DNA of 64,000 nt from Eubacteriales bacterium (GTDB taxonomy: Bacteria; Bacillota; Clostridia; Lachnospirales; Lachnospiraceae): contig JAUNPS010000007.1 in the NCBI GenBank assembly GCA_030536575.1, forward strand, positions 62,001-126,000. The letters run 5' to 3'. The translations under genes and the position numbers were made by a program. The notes beneath the pieces were generated by a model that had not been told where the DNA came from, ran no database searches, and was given only the letters and a program-made list of their open reading frames with translations. Below are positions 46,501-54,474 of this stretch, piece by piece (the stretch's first letter is position 1; each line of letters opens with the position of its first letter).

Positions 46501-46686
46501 CCTGTGCCCTCCCCAGATCTGTTCGTTGGAAAAGTCTTCCCAGCCGGAGGTGTCCAAATGCTCCACATCCGTAAACCGTTCGTCTGTCCGGAGCATCTTG
46601 TAATTCTGAATCTGCTTTTTCTTCGGATAGATCTGTTCCTCCAGATATTCCAGCATTTTGCTGGTTCGTTCTTTCATCAGTACCAT
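43531..46686 (-). CDS. Alpha-mannosidase, GH38
   Basis: 1051 aa, the length of large bacterial GH38 enzymes. ATG 46686 follows GGAG. The zinc site motif GHTHIDCAWLW contains His and Asp247, and the nucleophile Asp357 is in WLPDVFGYSAALPQI. N-terminal sandwich domain (about 1-230), catalytic barrel (about 235-530), helical bundle, and C-terminal beta domains (about 680-1051). No signal peptide, so it acts inside the cell on imported mannosides. It follows the importer and precedes the LacI regulator. Presence of GH29 in the divergent transcript supports degradation of mannose/fucose-containing glycans. Confidence 0.95.
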   Translation of the reverse strand: MVLMKERTSKMLEYLEEQIYPKKKQIQNYKMLRTDERFTDVEHLDTSGWEDFSNEQIWGGHREYYWFETIVTIPEDFAGACVVYELRTGKEGEGEWDATNPQFSIFIDGVLRQGLDINHREVLLSENAEAGKSYRITLSAFTGDQNFSLKLDSALKVLDRKTEHYYYDLKVPYETARLLPEDDQAYITIIRALNESLNLLDMRREGSKEYFESLERAQEYITREFYEKHCDPEKTPVIYCVGHTHIDCAWLWTLRVTEDKAVRSFSTVLELMKQYPEYLFLSSQPQLYKYVKKNAPEIYEQIRQRVKEGRWEPEGGMFVEADCNLASGESLVRQFLHGQRFFKEEFGVDNEILWLPDVFGYSAALPQIMRKCGLKYFMTTKISWNEFNKMPCDTFEWEGIDGSRVLTHFISTRDYDKEAEECGYRTGHYTTYNGYINPTQMKGAWKRYGQKYLNEEILCSFGFGDGGGGPTKEELENQRRLEKGIPGVPRTKMSTAKAFFEELDQNVRGNKYLPSWVGELYLEYHRGTYTSMARNKKYNRKLEFAYQNEELYAMLDKAFCGGIYPEKELRDGWEVLLRNQFHDILPGSSIKEVYEDSKEEYEGIQAENRKLTDTSLHHIAEKIRAPKGALVVFNPNSTVSGDLVEFSLEDGIRTPAVYDGEERLPVQKTADGSWIFYAKGVPAKGYKTFLVKEEESEETPVMEISVSAMENAFFRLEYNEKGQFARIFDKRAEREVLQEGKAGNVLVSYEDRPHNYDAWDVNNYYTEKSWEIDRLSSIEVMENGPVRACVRIVRTYLDSTIMQDVYLYRDIPRIDLRNVIDWKEHQIFVKDYFPVDVHTNKATFDIQYGNVERDTHANTSWDFAKFEVCHHKWLDVSEDGYGVSILNDCKYGVSVRGGLIGLSMLKSPIYPNPDADKEQHEFVYSIYPHAGGWREAGTVQQAYRLNNPLAAVWKSAEGGELAAVGSLVSVNRDNVVIEAVKKAEDSEELIVRLYECCNRRTQAELLFGKKLASAVECDMMEEYAGPVEFTENRICLPVNPYEIKTLKVRFT

Positions 46687-46714
46687 GCTTTTTTCTCCTT
46701 TTCGCTGTATTTCT

Positions 46715-47542
46715 TTAGCCCTTTACTGCTCCGGAAAGCATTCCGGACTCTACTTTTTCATGGAAAATCAGGTAAACGATCACCATCGGGATCATGGACA
46801 TTACGACAAAGGCGAACTGCGGCCCCATATCCGTCGAATGTTCTCCCGTAAATCCCAGCATTGCCCTGGAAACCGTATATTTTTCTTCTTTTGACAGAAG
46901 AACCAGGGAAAAGATTAACTCACTGTATCCATAAATAAAGACAAAGATCGCTTCCGTAGCCAGAATCGGCTTACAGATCGGCATGAGAACCCTGGTCAGC
47001 AGATTCAAATCATTACATCCGTCAATAATCGCCGCCTCATCCAGTTCCCTGTCAATCCCTTCGATGAATCCCGTGTAGAGGAATACGGCCTGCGCCAGAT
47101 TAAACGCCGCATACACCAGAATAATAAACCAGTAGCTGTCCTTCGCGCCAACCGCGGTAGCAATATTGGAGATCGGCACCACCGTGCAATGTACCGGCAC
47201 CATCACCCCAACCATAAAAAACAGATAGAGCGGTTTAATAAAAAACAGCTTCTTTCTTGCCAGAATATAGGCTGCCATCATTCCCACCACCGTCACAAGG
47301 ATCGTGGTCATAACCGCCAGCAGCAAAGAATTGCTGATACTCCCAAGCGCATTCGCCGTGCTGTTCGCTTTTATGTAATTTTCGATTCTCCACTGTTCCG
47401 GCAGCTTAAACAGACCTATATTAATTTCATTATTATTTTTAAAGGAAGATAATACCGTAATCACAAGGGGCATTATCGTGATCACACCCCAAAGCACGGC
47501 CAGCGTATACCATAAAAGATTCCATCTTTTTCTTTTTTTCAT
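46715..47542 (-). CDS. Sugar ABC permease, MalG type
   Basis: 275 aa, six membrane segments. EAA loop LDEAAIIDGCNDLNLLTRVLMPICKP near residue 165-190 and a C-terminus ending SGAVKG as in MalG. It follows the other permease by 12 bases and precedes GH38 by 28. Component of a CUT1 importer, presumably for mannose-containing oligosaccharides. Confidence 0.92.
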   Translation of the reverse strand: MKKRKRWNLLWYTLAVLWGVITIMPLVITVLSSFKNNNEINIGLFKLPEQWRIENYIKANSTANALGSISNSLLLAVMTTILVTVVGMMAAYILARKKLFFIKPLYLFFMVGVMVPVHCTVVPISNIATAVGAKDSYWFIILVYAAFNLAQAVFLYTGFIEGIDRELDEAAIIDGCNDLNLLTRVLMPICKPILATEAIFVFIYGYSELIFSLVLLSKEEKYTVSRAMLGFTGEHSTDMGPQFAFVVMSMIPMVIVYLIFHEKVESGMLSGAVKG

Positions 47543-47554
47543 CTTCGGCTCCTC

Positions 47555-48445
47555 CTATGCATACAGATCATTTTCCTGACGGAAGACCCGGTTTACAATC
47601 AGGCTTAATGCAACGCCAAATACCAGCAGGATCACGCTGTACGCGCTGCTGCGCCCGAACAATTTATACTGAAACGCCTGGGTATACAGGATAATGCCCG
47701 GTGTGGAGCTGGTATCTCCGGGGCCTCCCCTGGTCATTGCCCAGACAATATCGAAGACCTTCAGGGAACCGGTAAATGCCAGAATGGAAAATACCTTAAA
47801 CGTATTTTTCATCAGCGGCAGCGTAATGTAGCGAATACGCTGGAGTCCGACGCATCCATCAATCCTGGCCGCCTCGTACAGCGTATCCGGAATCGCCACC
47901 AGGCCTGATGCAAAAATCAGCATATTATATCCAGCGTACATCCATTCGTTTACCAGCACGACCGCAATCACATTGACGGTCGGCGTCGCCAGCCAGTCAA
48001 TGATCAGATTATCCAAATGCAAAAACCGGAGCAGTTCTGCCAGCGCACCCCAACTGGGATTCAAGATATAAGTCCACATCAGGGCCACCGCCGTCGTTCC
48101 CAGCATAACCGGCATAAAGTAAGCGGTTTTCATAATTCGGGTGCCTTTCAGTCCGGACGTGATCAGCAGCGCCAGCCCAAAGCTGATCGGCATCAGCACA
48201 ACGAAGCTTCCAACCATAAACCAGACGCAGTTCAGCATTGCATGCCAAAATTTCGCACTGGTCAAAGCTTTTACATAATTGTCAATTCCCACCCATGTTT
48301 TGGGCTGTCCGAACAACCCTTTCCAGGAATGAAAAGACAGGTAAACCACATCGCATACCGGATAAACAATAAATACCAGCAGCAGCGCCAGCGCCGGAGC
48401 CAAAAAAATAATCGATACCGCGTATTCTTTTCTTTTTCGTTTCAC
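47555..48445 (-). CDS. Sugar ABC permease, MalF type
   Basis: 296 aa from GTG 48445. GGAGGT lies 7 bases before that GTG, while the in-frame ATG five codons earlier is itself the start of that ribosome site. Membrane segments begin with SIIFLAPALALLLVFIVYPVCDVVYL. EAA loop YEAARIDGCVGLQRIRYITLP near residue 205. Forms the channel with the next gene. Confidence 0.9.
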   Translation of the reverse strand: MKRKRKEYAVSIIFLAPALALLLVFIVYPVCDVVYLSFHSWKGLFGQPKTWVGIDNYVKALTSAKFWHAMLNCVWFMVGSFVVLMPISFGLALLITSGLKGTRIMKTAYFMPVMLGTTAVALMWTYILNPSWGALAELLRFLHLDNLIIDWLATPTVNVIAVVLVNEWMYAGYNMLIFASGLVAIPDTLYEAARIDGCVGLQRIRYITLPLMKNTFKVFSILAFTGSLKVFDIVWAMTRGGPGDTSSTPGIILYTQAFQYKLFGRSSAYSVILLVFGVALSLIVNRVFRQENDLYA

Positions 48446-48486
48446 ACTTGCCACCTCCATTTGCAGCCGTTGCGGATAAAAGGAGG

Positions 48487-48522
48487 AGCCTGCCAGCACA
48501 GTGATTCCTTTGTCAGCAAGCT
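48487..48522 (-). promoter_or_regulatory. Intra-operon hairpin after the binding-protein gene
   Basis: Arms of 12 bases (AGCTTGCTGACA and TGCTGGCAGGCT on the minus strand) pair at 11 positions with a 12-base loop, 15 bases after the binding-protein stop. It parallels the hairpin at 19094 in the other importer operon. Confidence 0.65.
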
Positions 48523-48536
48523 CCCCTTCTGTTTTC

Positions 48537-49865
48537 TTATTCGTATTCAGCCAGCGTATCCTCGATCAGTTTTCCGACTTCTTCCGGACTGCTTCCCATC
48601 GCCAGCTCCTGCAGGGAAGTCCGAACGGTATTCATTGCCATCGAACGGGTATCATAATTCTGCAGATCGCCGCGCAGTTCTTCCGCTTCGCCCATCAGGT
48701 CGATGACTTCATTCAGCAGATAGTTGTCAGAAGCAGCTTCCACGTTATAAGCGTAGGTATTGGAATGTACCTGAATCAATCCTTCGATATATTCAACGCT
48801 TGCCAGATATTTCAGGAATACGACGGAGGCCTGAATCTGTTCTTCCGTTGCATTCAGGGTCGATACGTAATAAGCGTCTGTGGTTCCTCCCATTTCCACA
48901 TGCGGGTATTCTTCATTGACAACCGGGAAAGATACCACGCCGATTTTCTGTTCCGTATAAAGATCCGAGCCGGACTGTTCCAGGGAAGCCGGGAACCAGG
49001 AGCCGTCGTACTTAAAGGCTGCTTTACCTTCTTCAAACAGGGAATCTTCCATACCCTTATCGGTGCTCAGAAGATTGCTTCCCAGATATCCATTGTCAAC
49101 CATATCTTTGATCATCTGATAAATCGCGATCATTTCCTCACTGTCATAAGTCATTTCTCCGTTTCCAAGCTTCTGTGCAACATCCGCACCGTAGCTCTTC
49201 AGGGAAAGGATCGTATGCAGGTGTCCAAAACGCCAGATATCTTTCTCACCAACCGCAAACGGATCGATCCCGGCTTCTTTCAGAACCGCGCAGGCGTCCA
49301 TCAGCTCCTCCCAGGTCGTCGGCGGCTCCAGCCCGTTTTGTTCCAGGATATCTTTGTTATAGTACAGCAGGATCTGATAGGTTTCCGAAGGCACGCCGTA
49401 AATTCCCTCGTAGCCGTAATCTTCAAACAAGCAGGTGCTCCAGCCGTTCTCCTTAAATCCGGCGTACCACTCCGGGTCTGCTTCCAGATACGGCTCCAGA
49501 TTCAGCAGATAGCCTGCGTCAAGGTAATCGACCAGATTGGCGCCGCCGTATTCCAGGAAAATATTCGGTGCGTCACCGGAGGCGAAATCGGTACTCAATC
49601 GGTCTTTGTAATCGGTTTCCGTAGAAATATTTGTCATTTCAACGGTAATACCATTGTCCAGGGCATTAAACTCTTCGACCTTTTGCTGATAATACTGGGA
49701 GTCTGCGGCGTCGCCGCCTGCGCGCGTAGCTACTCGAATCGTTACGTTCTCAAATGTGACGCCCGACAGGGAATAGTCTTCTTCCGCCAACGCCGGAACC
49801 GCGCACATCGAACCGGTAACCGCAGCCGCGAGGAGCATTGCCAATAATCTTCTTCTTGTTTTCAT
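48537..49865 (-). CDS. Extracellular sugar-binding protein of ABC importer
   Basis: 442 aa, family 1 solute-binding protein. Signal peptide LLAMLLAAAVTGSMCAVPALA followed by EED; the Cys in it does not fit a lipobox, so a signal peptidase I type cleavage is likely. Mature features: VTFENVTIRVATRAGG, GDAPNIFLEYGGANLVDYL, YNKDILEQNGLEPPTTWEEL. Operon leader for two permeases, GH38 and LacI. Its promoter carries a LacI-type palindrome. Ligand inferred to be a mannose-containing glycan. Confidence 0.92.
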   Translation of the reverse strand: MKTRRRLLAMLLAAAVTGSMCAVPALAEEDYSLSGVTFENVTIRVATRAGGDAADSQYYQQKVEEFNALDNGITVEMTNISTETDYKDRLSTDFASGDAPNIFLEYGGANLVDYLDAGYLLNLEPYLEADPEWYAGFKENGWSTCLFEDYGYEGIYGVPSETYQILLYYNKDILEQNGLEPPTTWEELMDACAVLKEAGIDPFAVGEKDIWRFGHLHTILSLKSYGADVAQKLGNGEMTYDSEEMIAIYQMIKDMVDNGYLGSNLLSTDKGMEDSLFEEGKAAFKYDGSWFPASLEQSGSDLYTEQKIGVVSFPVVNEEYPHVEMGGTTDAYYVSTLNATEEQIQASVVFLKYLASVEYIEGLIQVHSNTYAYNVEAASDNYLLNEVIDLMGEAEELRGDLQNYDTRSMAMNTVRTSLQELAMGSSPEEVGKLIEDTLAEYE

Positions 49866-49918
49866 AAGTGTTTTACCTCCATTCTTTTTTTCGTTTCAGG
49901 TTGCTTCAGGTTGTCTTA

Positions 49919-49947
49919 ACCATAGCACACGTAAAAACGTTTTTCAA
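49919..49947 (-). promoter_or_regulatory. Promoter and operator of the alpha-mannosidase operon
   Basis: Minus strand TTGAAA (49942-49947), 17-base spacer, TATGGT (49919-49924). A perfect palindrome AAAAACGTTTTT (49933-49944), with the central CG typical of LacI-family operators, overlaps the -35 and spacer. Confidence 0.7.
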
Positions 49948-50046
49948 TATTTTTCTTTCCATTTTTTCGTTTTCTTACATATTTCACATTTTTTCTCTAT
50001 ATTTTTGTATATATTATCCAAATTTGTTTTTGGTTTGTTCGCTTTA

Positions 50047-50075
50047 TTGACAAAACGTTTTTCTCGCATTATACT
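50047..50075 (+). promoter_or_regulatory. Promoter and operator of the lacI-fucosidase operon
   Basis: TTGACA (50047-50052), 17-base spacer, TATACT (50070-50075): a near-consensus sigma-A promoter. The spacer contains the palindrome AAAACGTTTT (50052-50061), the same site as in the divergent promoter. The rest of the 341-base region between the divergent genes is AT-rich leader. Confidence 0.75.
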
Positions 50076-50206
50076 ACAACTATCTCATTGCCGAGATTTG
50101 CGGAGCCTTGGTTTCACTGGAAAATGCTGGACGCGCAAAGGAGGAAATGGTATACTGATTTTATCAGGGGAAAAACGATTTTTCCATGCAGAAAGGATCT
50201 TACGTC

Positions 50207-51211
50207 ATGAAAGTTACGATTGTTGATATCGCAGAGGACACTGGTCTTTCTCTCTCCACGGTTTCTAAATACTTAAACCATAAAAACGTTTTGCCGGAAA
50301 ACAAGGAGGCTATCGAAAACTCGATCCGAAAACTGGGCTATACCCCAAACCGGATCGCCCAGAGTCTCCGCTCTAAGTCCTCCCACACTGTTGCGTTCCT
50401 GATGCCCTCTTCCCTGGATGAATTCTGGGGAAGGATGATTACCCATATCGAAACAGTCCTGCGGAAAGAGGGCTATAAGAGTATTATTTATTATTACTCT
50501 ATGGACTCCGGACAGCAGGTCAGGCTGGCAAACACACTCCTGAACAACAAAGTGGACGGCGTCATTGCGATTTCCTCCTACTACTTCAATCAGGCATTTT
50601 CCATCCTTTGTGACAGCGAAATTCCCGTCATCCTCATCGACCAGGTTGATCATTCTCTAAAAGCGGATTTCATTACCAGTGATAATTACCGGGGCGGTTA
50701 TCTGGCAGGGCGTTATCTGGCCGATCATCACCATGAGCGCATTGGCTTTGTTGCGGGCCTGTCCTATGGCTACACGATTAAAGAACGTACCCGCGGTTTC
50801 CTGGATGCTTTAAAGGACGCGGGTGTGCAGTCCAATCCGGAATATTTTTCTTATCAGATATCCTCCGAGGAAGAAGGCGGCAAGCGAACGGAAAACCTGC
50901 TCCGGCTGCCCGTCCCCCCTACCGCGCTCTGTTTTTTCAGCCGTTCCCTGTGTATCGACGGTTTTCAGAAAATCCGGGAGCTGGGAATCAAAATGCCCGG
51001 ACAGCTTTCCGTCATCGGGTTTGACGACGATTTGATTTTTCCCGTCATAGACCCTCCGCTTACCGTTATTTCTCAGGATTTCCAAATAATCGGCAGCCAG
51101 GCCGCCACCCTTTTGCTGGAACGGATCCGCGGAAACCGGGACGATTTTCCCGCGCGGATTTTGACCCCGGTAAAGCTGGTTGAACGGGAATCCGTAAAAT
51201 TTCTGCGGTAG
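50207..51211 (+). CDS. LacI family regulator upstream of alpha-fucosidase
   Basis: 334 aa from ATG 50207, preceded by AAAGGA; an ATG seven codons earlier is less likely. HTH at 2-50 (VTIVDIAEDTGLSLSTVSKYLNHKNVLPENKEAIENSI) and a sugar-binding-type effector domain (LSVIGFDDDLIFPVIDPPLTVI). It is transcribed with GH29 and divergent from the mannosidase operon. Palindromes of the LacI type occur in both promoters, so it and the other LacI protein may share targets. Confidence 0.93.
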   Translation: MKVTIVDIAEDTGLSLSTVSKYLNHKNVLPENKEAIENSIRKLGYTPNRIAQSLRSKSSHTVAFLMPSSLDEFWGRMITHIETVLRKEGYKSIIYYYSMDSGQQVRLANTLLNNKVDGVIAISSYYFNQAFSILCDSEIPVILIDQVDHSLKADFITSDNYRGGYLAGRYLADHHHERIGFVAGLSYGYTIKERTRGFLDALKDAGVQSNPEYFSYQISSEEEGGKRTENLLRLPVPPTALCFFSRSLCIDGFQKIRELGIKMPGQLSVIGFDDDLIFPVIDPPLTVISQDFQIIGSQAATLLLERIRGNRDDFPARILTPVKLVERESVKFLR

Positions 51212-51265
51212 CCAGTGTCTGTTCTGCAAATCCAGGTAAAAAACGTATCCTTGAAAGGAGTTTTT

Positions 51266-52231
51266 ATGAAGCCTTTAGTTCAACTTCAAAAAGCATTTAT
51301 CAATCTTAGATTCGGCACCTTTATCCATTTTAACAGCGCCACCGTGCAGTTCTGCAGTGGAGAACTCTGCGACTGGGAATATGACCACGAAAATGCCGGT
51401 GCTCCCCGCCTGTATCCCTTTGCCGAAAAGGACTGGAATCCGGTCAATCTGGACTGCGTACAATGGGCCAAAACCGCCAAAAGTGCAGGCTGCCGTTTCG
51501 CCGCCCTGACCGCCAAGCATCATGAAGGGTTTGCCTTATGGCCTTCCGCTTATACCGCCCATTGCGTCAAAAATGCTTCCTGCCAGACGGACGTGGTGAA
51601 AGCTTATCTGGACGCCTTTCGCGCGGAAGGGATCGAAGCCGGGCTTTATTTTTCCATTCTGGACTTAACTGCCGGGATTGGGCGAAAGTCCTGTACGGAA
51701 GAGCAGAAAAAGATGATCCGGGGTCAGATCACGGAACTTCTGACTAATTACGGGGAAATTCCATTCCTGATTACAGACGGTTGGAATGCTGCGTGGGGCG
51801 GCCCTACGGAAGACATGCTTCCTTTCCGTGAAATCGATGCGCTGGTAAAGTCTTTGCAGCCGAACTGCCTGCTGATGAATATTGGCTGTACGCACGGTGT
51901 GGAGGGTACGGATATTGTTTTCTTCGAAAATGCCGCCGGCCAGGAAGTGGACGACGTATTTTACGGGCCGGGCATTAGCTGTAACAAGCTTACTAAAAAC
52001 TGGTTCTGGCGCGCGACCGATCCAGATGCCGTTCTTGGCGGCTCCAAATGGGTCTATCAGAAAATGCAGGAATATTTCCCGAAAAATGTTAATTTTATGC
52101 TGAATCTTTCGCCTGCCGCGGACGGACGGCTGGATCAGAACCTGGTGGACGCTTTCGCCGAAATCGGAAAAGACCTCTCGCTCCCGACTCCCCTTACCGA
52201 GCTTCCCGTCGGCTGGCTTACCAGAAACTAA
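51266..52231 (+). CDS. Alpha-L-fucosidase, GH29
   Basis: 321 aa from ATG 51266 with AAAGGAG five bases upstream. The GH29 barrel motifs FGTFIHFNSA, LTAKHHEGFALWPS and AGLYFSILD are present, and the nucleophile is Asp171 in LITDGWNAAW. No signal peptide, so cytoplasmic. It is shorter than two-domain GH29 enzymes and lacks the C-terminal beta-sandwich. It is 54 bases behind the LacI gene. Release of fucose from imported host-type glycans is inferred. Confidence 0.9.
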   Translation: MKPLVQLQKAFINLRFGTFIHFNSATVQFCSGELCDWEYDHENAGAPRLYPFAEKDWNPVNLDCVQWAKTAKSAGCRFAALTAKHHEGFALWPSAYTAHCVKNASCQTDVVKAYLDAFRAEGIEAGLYFSILDLTAGIGRKSCTEEQKKMIRGQITELLTNYGEIPFLITDGWNAAWGGPTEDMLPFREIDALVKSLQPNCLLMNIGCTHGVEGTDIVFFENAAGQEVDDVFYGPGISCNKLTKNWFWRATDPDAVLGGSKWVYQKMQEYFPKNVNFMLNLSPAADGRLDQNLVDAFAEIGKDLSLPTPLTELPVGWLTRN

Positions 52232-52355
52232 TGTTTCATAGGCTCGATTGGGCAAAAATTTTGCCCTTTCCTGCCAGCTTGCCAAAAATCCCTGATATTT
52301 TCGAAAAAAGGAATTGTATTCTTTCACCTGTCAGTGCTAAAATAGACAAAAAGAG

Positions 52356-52415
52356 AACCGCAGATAATTTGGACAATGACATCGACCCTTCATTGTGTTG
52401 GTTATCTGCGTTTTT
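52356..52415 (+). terminator. Terminator after the alpha-fucosidase gene
   Basis: CGCAGATAA/TTATCTGCG stem with an inner ACAATG/CATTGT stem, then TTTTT. It lies 125 bases after the GH29 stop. Confidence 0.8.
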
Positions 52416-52504
52416 GCTATGGAAGTGCGTTTTTCCGCGAAGCGGAAAACGTAAGTTCGGAATGCGGCATGCCCAGATTGTTTCCTATGCGGCGGCACCG
52501 CGAA

Positions 52505-52596
52505 TATGGGGCTTGGAGGTTGGGGCCGGTATGGCCCCCGGATACGGGGCATGGAGGTTGGGGCCGGTATGCCTCCCCGCATAGGGGCATGGCGGG
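52505..52596. repeat. 38-bp tandem repeat upstream of the aminotransferase
   Basis: GGAGGTTGGGGCCGGTATG occurs at 52515 and 52553 within a 38-39 base unit; a third partial unit follows. No gene between 52416 and 52633 is seen. Confidence 0.75.
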
Positions 52597-52633
52597 TTCT
52601 GAATGAATTTATTTTTAAGTGGAGGAAATGCGT

Positions 52634-53479
52634 ATGGAAAATTTAGGCTATTATAATGGGAAATTTGACCTGATCGAGAACATGGTGATCCCCATGACCG
52701 ACCGCGTTTGTTATTTCGGCGACGGCGTCTACGACGCCACTTACGCCCACAACCATAAAATCTTTGATCTGAAAAACCACCTCGACCGCTTTTTTAACAG
52801 CGCCGGGCTGATGCGGATCGACATTGGCAGGACAAAAGAAGAGGTCGGCGCGGTTCTGGAGGAAATGGTGCGGAAAGTCGACGCGCAGACGCAGTTTGTT
52901 TACTGGCAGGTCACCCGCGGTTCCGAAATCCGGAATCATGCCTGGCCCGACGGCATGAAGGGCAATCTCTGGATTATGATTAAACCGGCCAGTATCACGG
53001 ATCTCTCCCGGAAAATCCGGGTCATCAGTAAAGAGGATACCCGTTTTCTGCATTGTAATGTCAAGACTCTGAACCTGATGCCGAACGTCCTGGCCGCAAA
53101 GGAGGCCGAGGAGGCGGGCTGTGTGGAGTGCATCTTCCACAGAGGAGAAATCGTGACGGAATGTGCGCACAGCAATGTATCGATTCTGAAAAACGGCGTT
53201 TTGAAGACCCATCCGACGGATCATCTGATCCTGCCCGGCATTGCCAGGATTCATCTGATTGCCATGTGCAAGGAGCTGGGGGTTCCGGTGGATGAGTGCG
53301 ATTATACCATGAAAGAGCTAATGGAGGCGGACGAGGTGATCGTACATAGTTCCGGTACGTTTGCGGTGGGCGTCGAGAGTGTGGACGGGGTTCCTGTCGG
53401 CGGAAAAGCTCCTGAACTGCTGAAAAAGATCCAGGATGCGCTGACTGCGGAGTTCCTGGAAGCTACGAAGCCGGATTAA
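52634..53479 (+). CDS. Class IV PLP aminotransferase, D-amino acid transaminase-like
   Basis: 281 aa from ATG 52634, eight bases after GGAGG. Fold-type IV family with the PLP lysine Lys144 in CNVKTLNLMPNVLA, then EAGCVECIFHRGEIVTECAHSNVSI and the phosphate-binding C-terminal region. The overall pattern GYYNGKF and DRVCYFGDGVYDATY is closest to D-alanine aminotransferases, but branched-chain enzymes or aminodeoxychorismate lyase cannot be excluded. Acts in the cytoplasm. It is 251 bases upstream of the pxp genes, separated by repeats. Confidence 0.85.
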   Translation: MENLGYYNGKFDLIENMVIPMTDRVCYFGDGVYDATYAHNHKIFDLKNHLDRFFNSAGLMRIDIGRTKEEVGAVLEEMVRKVDAQTQFVYWQVTRGSEIRNHAWPDGMKGNLWIMIKPASITDLSRKIRVISKEDTRFLHCNVKTLNLMPNVLAAKEAEEAGCVECIFHRGEIVTECAHSNVSILKNGVLKTHPTDHLILPGIARIHLIAMCKELGVPVDECDYTMKELMEADEVIVHSSGTFAVGVESVDGVPVGGKAPELLKKIQDALTAEFLEATKPD

Positions 53480-53483
53480 ATTC

Positions 53484-53703
53484 GCGGCACGCGGCCACGA
53501 TCGCACCGCAGCAAACGAAATCCGCGGCACGGCGCGCAAAATGACCCCCGCCGCACGGCAGTACCAGAAAAGTCCGTGACCTGACCATGCCGCGGTTGTC
53601 AGAATCCGCGGCACGCGGCCCGGCAGCGCCAGATAAATCCGTGACTTGGCCCCCCCCGCGGCTGACAGAATCCGCCGCACGGCGCGCAAAAACCGCCGCG
53701 GCC
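53484..53703. repeat. Degenerate GC-rich repeats of about 65 bp
   Basis: TCCGTGAC begins units at 53573 and 53638 (65 bases). CGCGGCACGCGGCC occurs at 53484 and 53607, and CGCACGGCGCGCAAAA-like blocks at 53524 and 53676. No gene; just before the ribosome site of pxpB. Confidence 0.7.
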
Positions 53704-53730
53704 ATTTACATCAAAAAAGGAGAACCACCC

Positions 53731-54474
53731 ATGTCCCAAATCCGCTACCTCCCCGTCGGTGACAGCGCCCTGACCGTCGATTTCGGCAGCGAAATCACCG
53801 AAGCTACCAATATCCGCGTCCAGGCTCTGGCTCGCCATCTGGAGCAGAACCCCTGGCCCGGCGTCCTCGAAACGCTCCCCACCTTCCGTTCCCTCCTGAT
53901 CGCCTACGACCCCTTACAAATCAGCTTTGACGCCCTCTGCGAAAAGCTGAAGGCCCTCACCGCCGAAACCACCGGCCCCCAAAAAGCCCGGAAACGCATC
54001 TTCGAAATCCCGGTCTGCTACGGCGCCCGCTTCGGCGCAGACCTCCGCGACGCCCAAAAGCTCACCGGCCTGACCTCCGACGAAATCATTGCCTTCCACA
54101 GCGGCCGCGACTACCGCATCTACATGCTGGGCTTCCTCCCCGGCTTCCCTTATCTGGGCGGCCTGGACGAACGTCTCTACATGCCCCGCCTCCAGAATCC
54201 TCGGACGAAAATCCCTGCCGGAAGCGTCGGCATCGGCGGCACCCAGACCGGCGTTTACCCCATGGAATCTCCCGGCGGCTGGCGGCTCCTGGGCGCTACG
54301 CCCATGAAGCTCTACGATCCGAACCGGGAAAAGCCCATTCTCTATGAAGCCGGGGATTTCATCCGCTTCCGCCCTATTTCCGTGGACGAGTATTACGACA
54401 TTCACCGGATGGCTGAGGCTGACGCCTACGAGTGCCGCGTCATCGAAGAGCCGGAAGGAGGCGACCTGTCATGA
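53731..54474 (+). CDS. pxpB: 5-oxoprolinase subunit B
   Basis: 247 aa from ATG 53731 after AAAGGAG. KipI/PxpB (CT_C_D) family: YLPVGDSALTVDFGSEI at the start, YMLGFLPGFPYLGGLDERLYMPRLQNPRT and GSVGIGGTQTGVYPMESPGGW. With PxpA and PxpC it forms the ATP-dependent bacterial 5-oxoprolinase that opens L-pyroglutamate to glutamate. Its stop overlaps the pxpC start (ATGA). Confidence 0.93.
   Translation: MSQIRYLPVGDSALTVDFGSEITEATNIRVQALARHLEQNPWPGVLETLPTFRSLLIAYDPLQISFDALCEKLKALTAETTGPQKARKRIFEIPVCYGARFGADLRDAQKLTGLTSDEIIAFHSGRDYRIYMLGFLPGFPYLGGLDERLYMPRLQNPRTKIPAGSVGIGGTQTGVYPMESPGGWRLLGATPMKLYDPNREKPILYEAGDFIRFRPISVDEYYDIHRMAEADAYECRVIEEPEGGDLS

Noticed and set aside
52232-52633. A coding gene in the gap before the aminotransferase
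   Set aside because: Frames are short, overlap the terminator and the 38-bp repeat, and have no ribosome site.
53587-53730. N-terminal extension of PxpB reading through the repeats
   Set aside because: The extension is repeat-derived and the ribosome site and family start point are at 53731.
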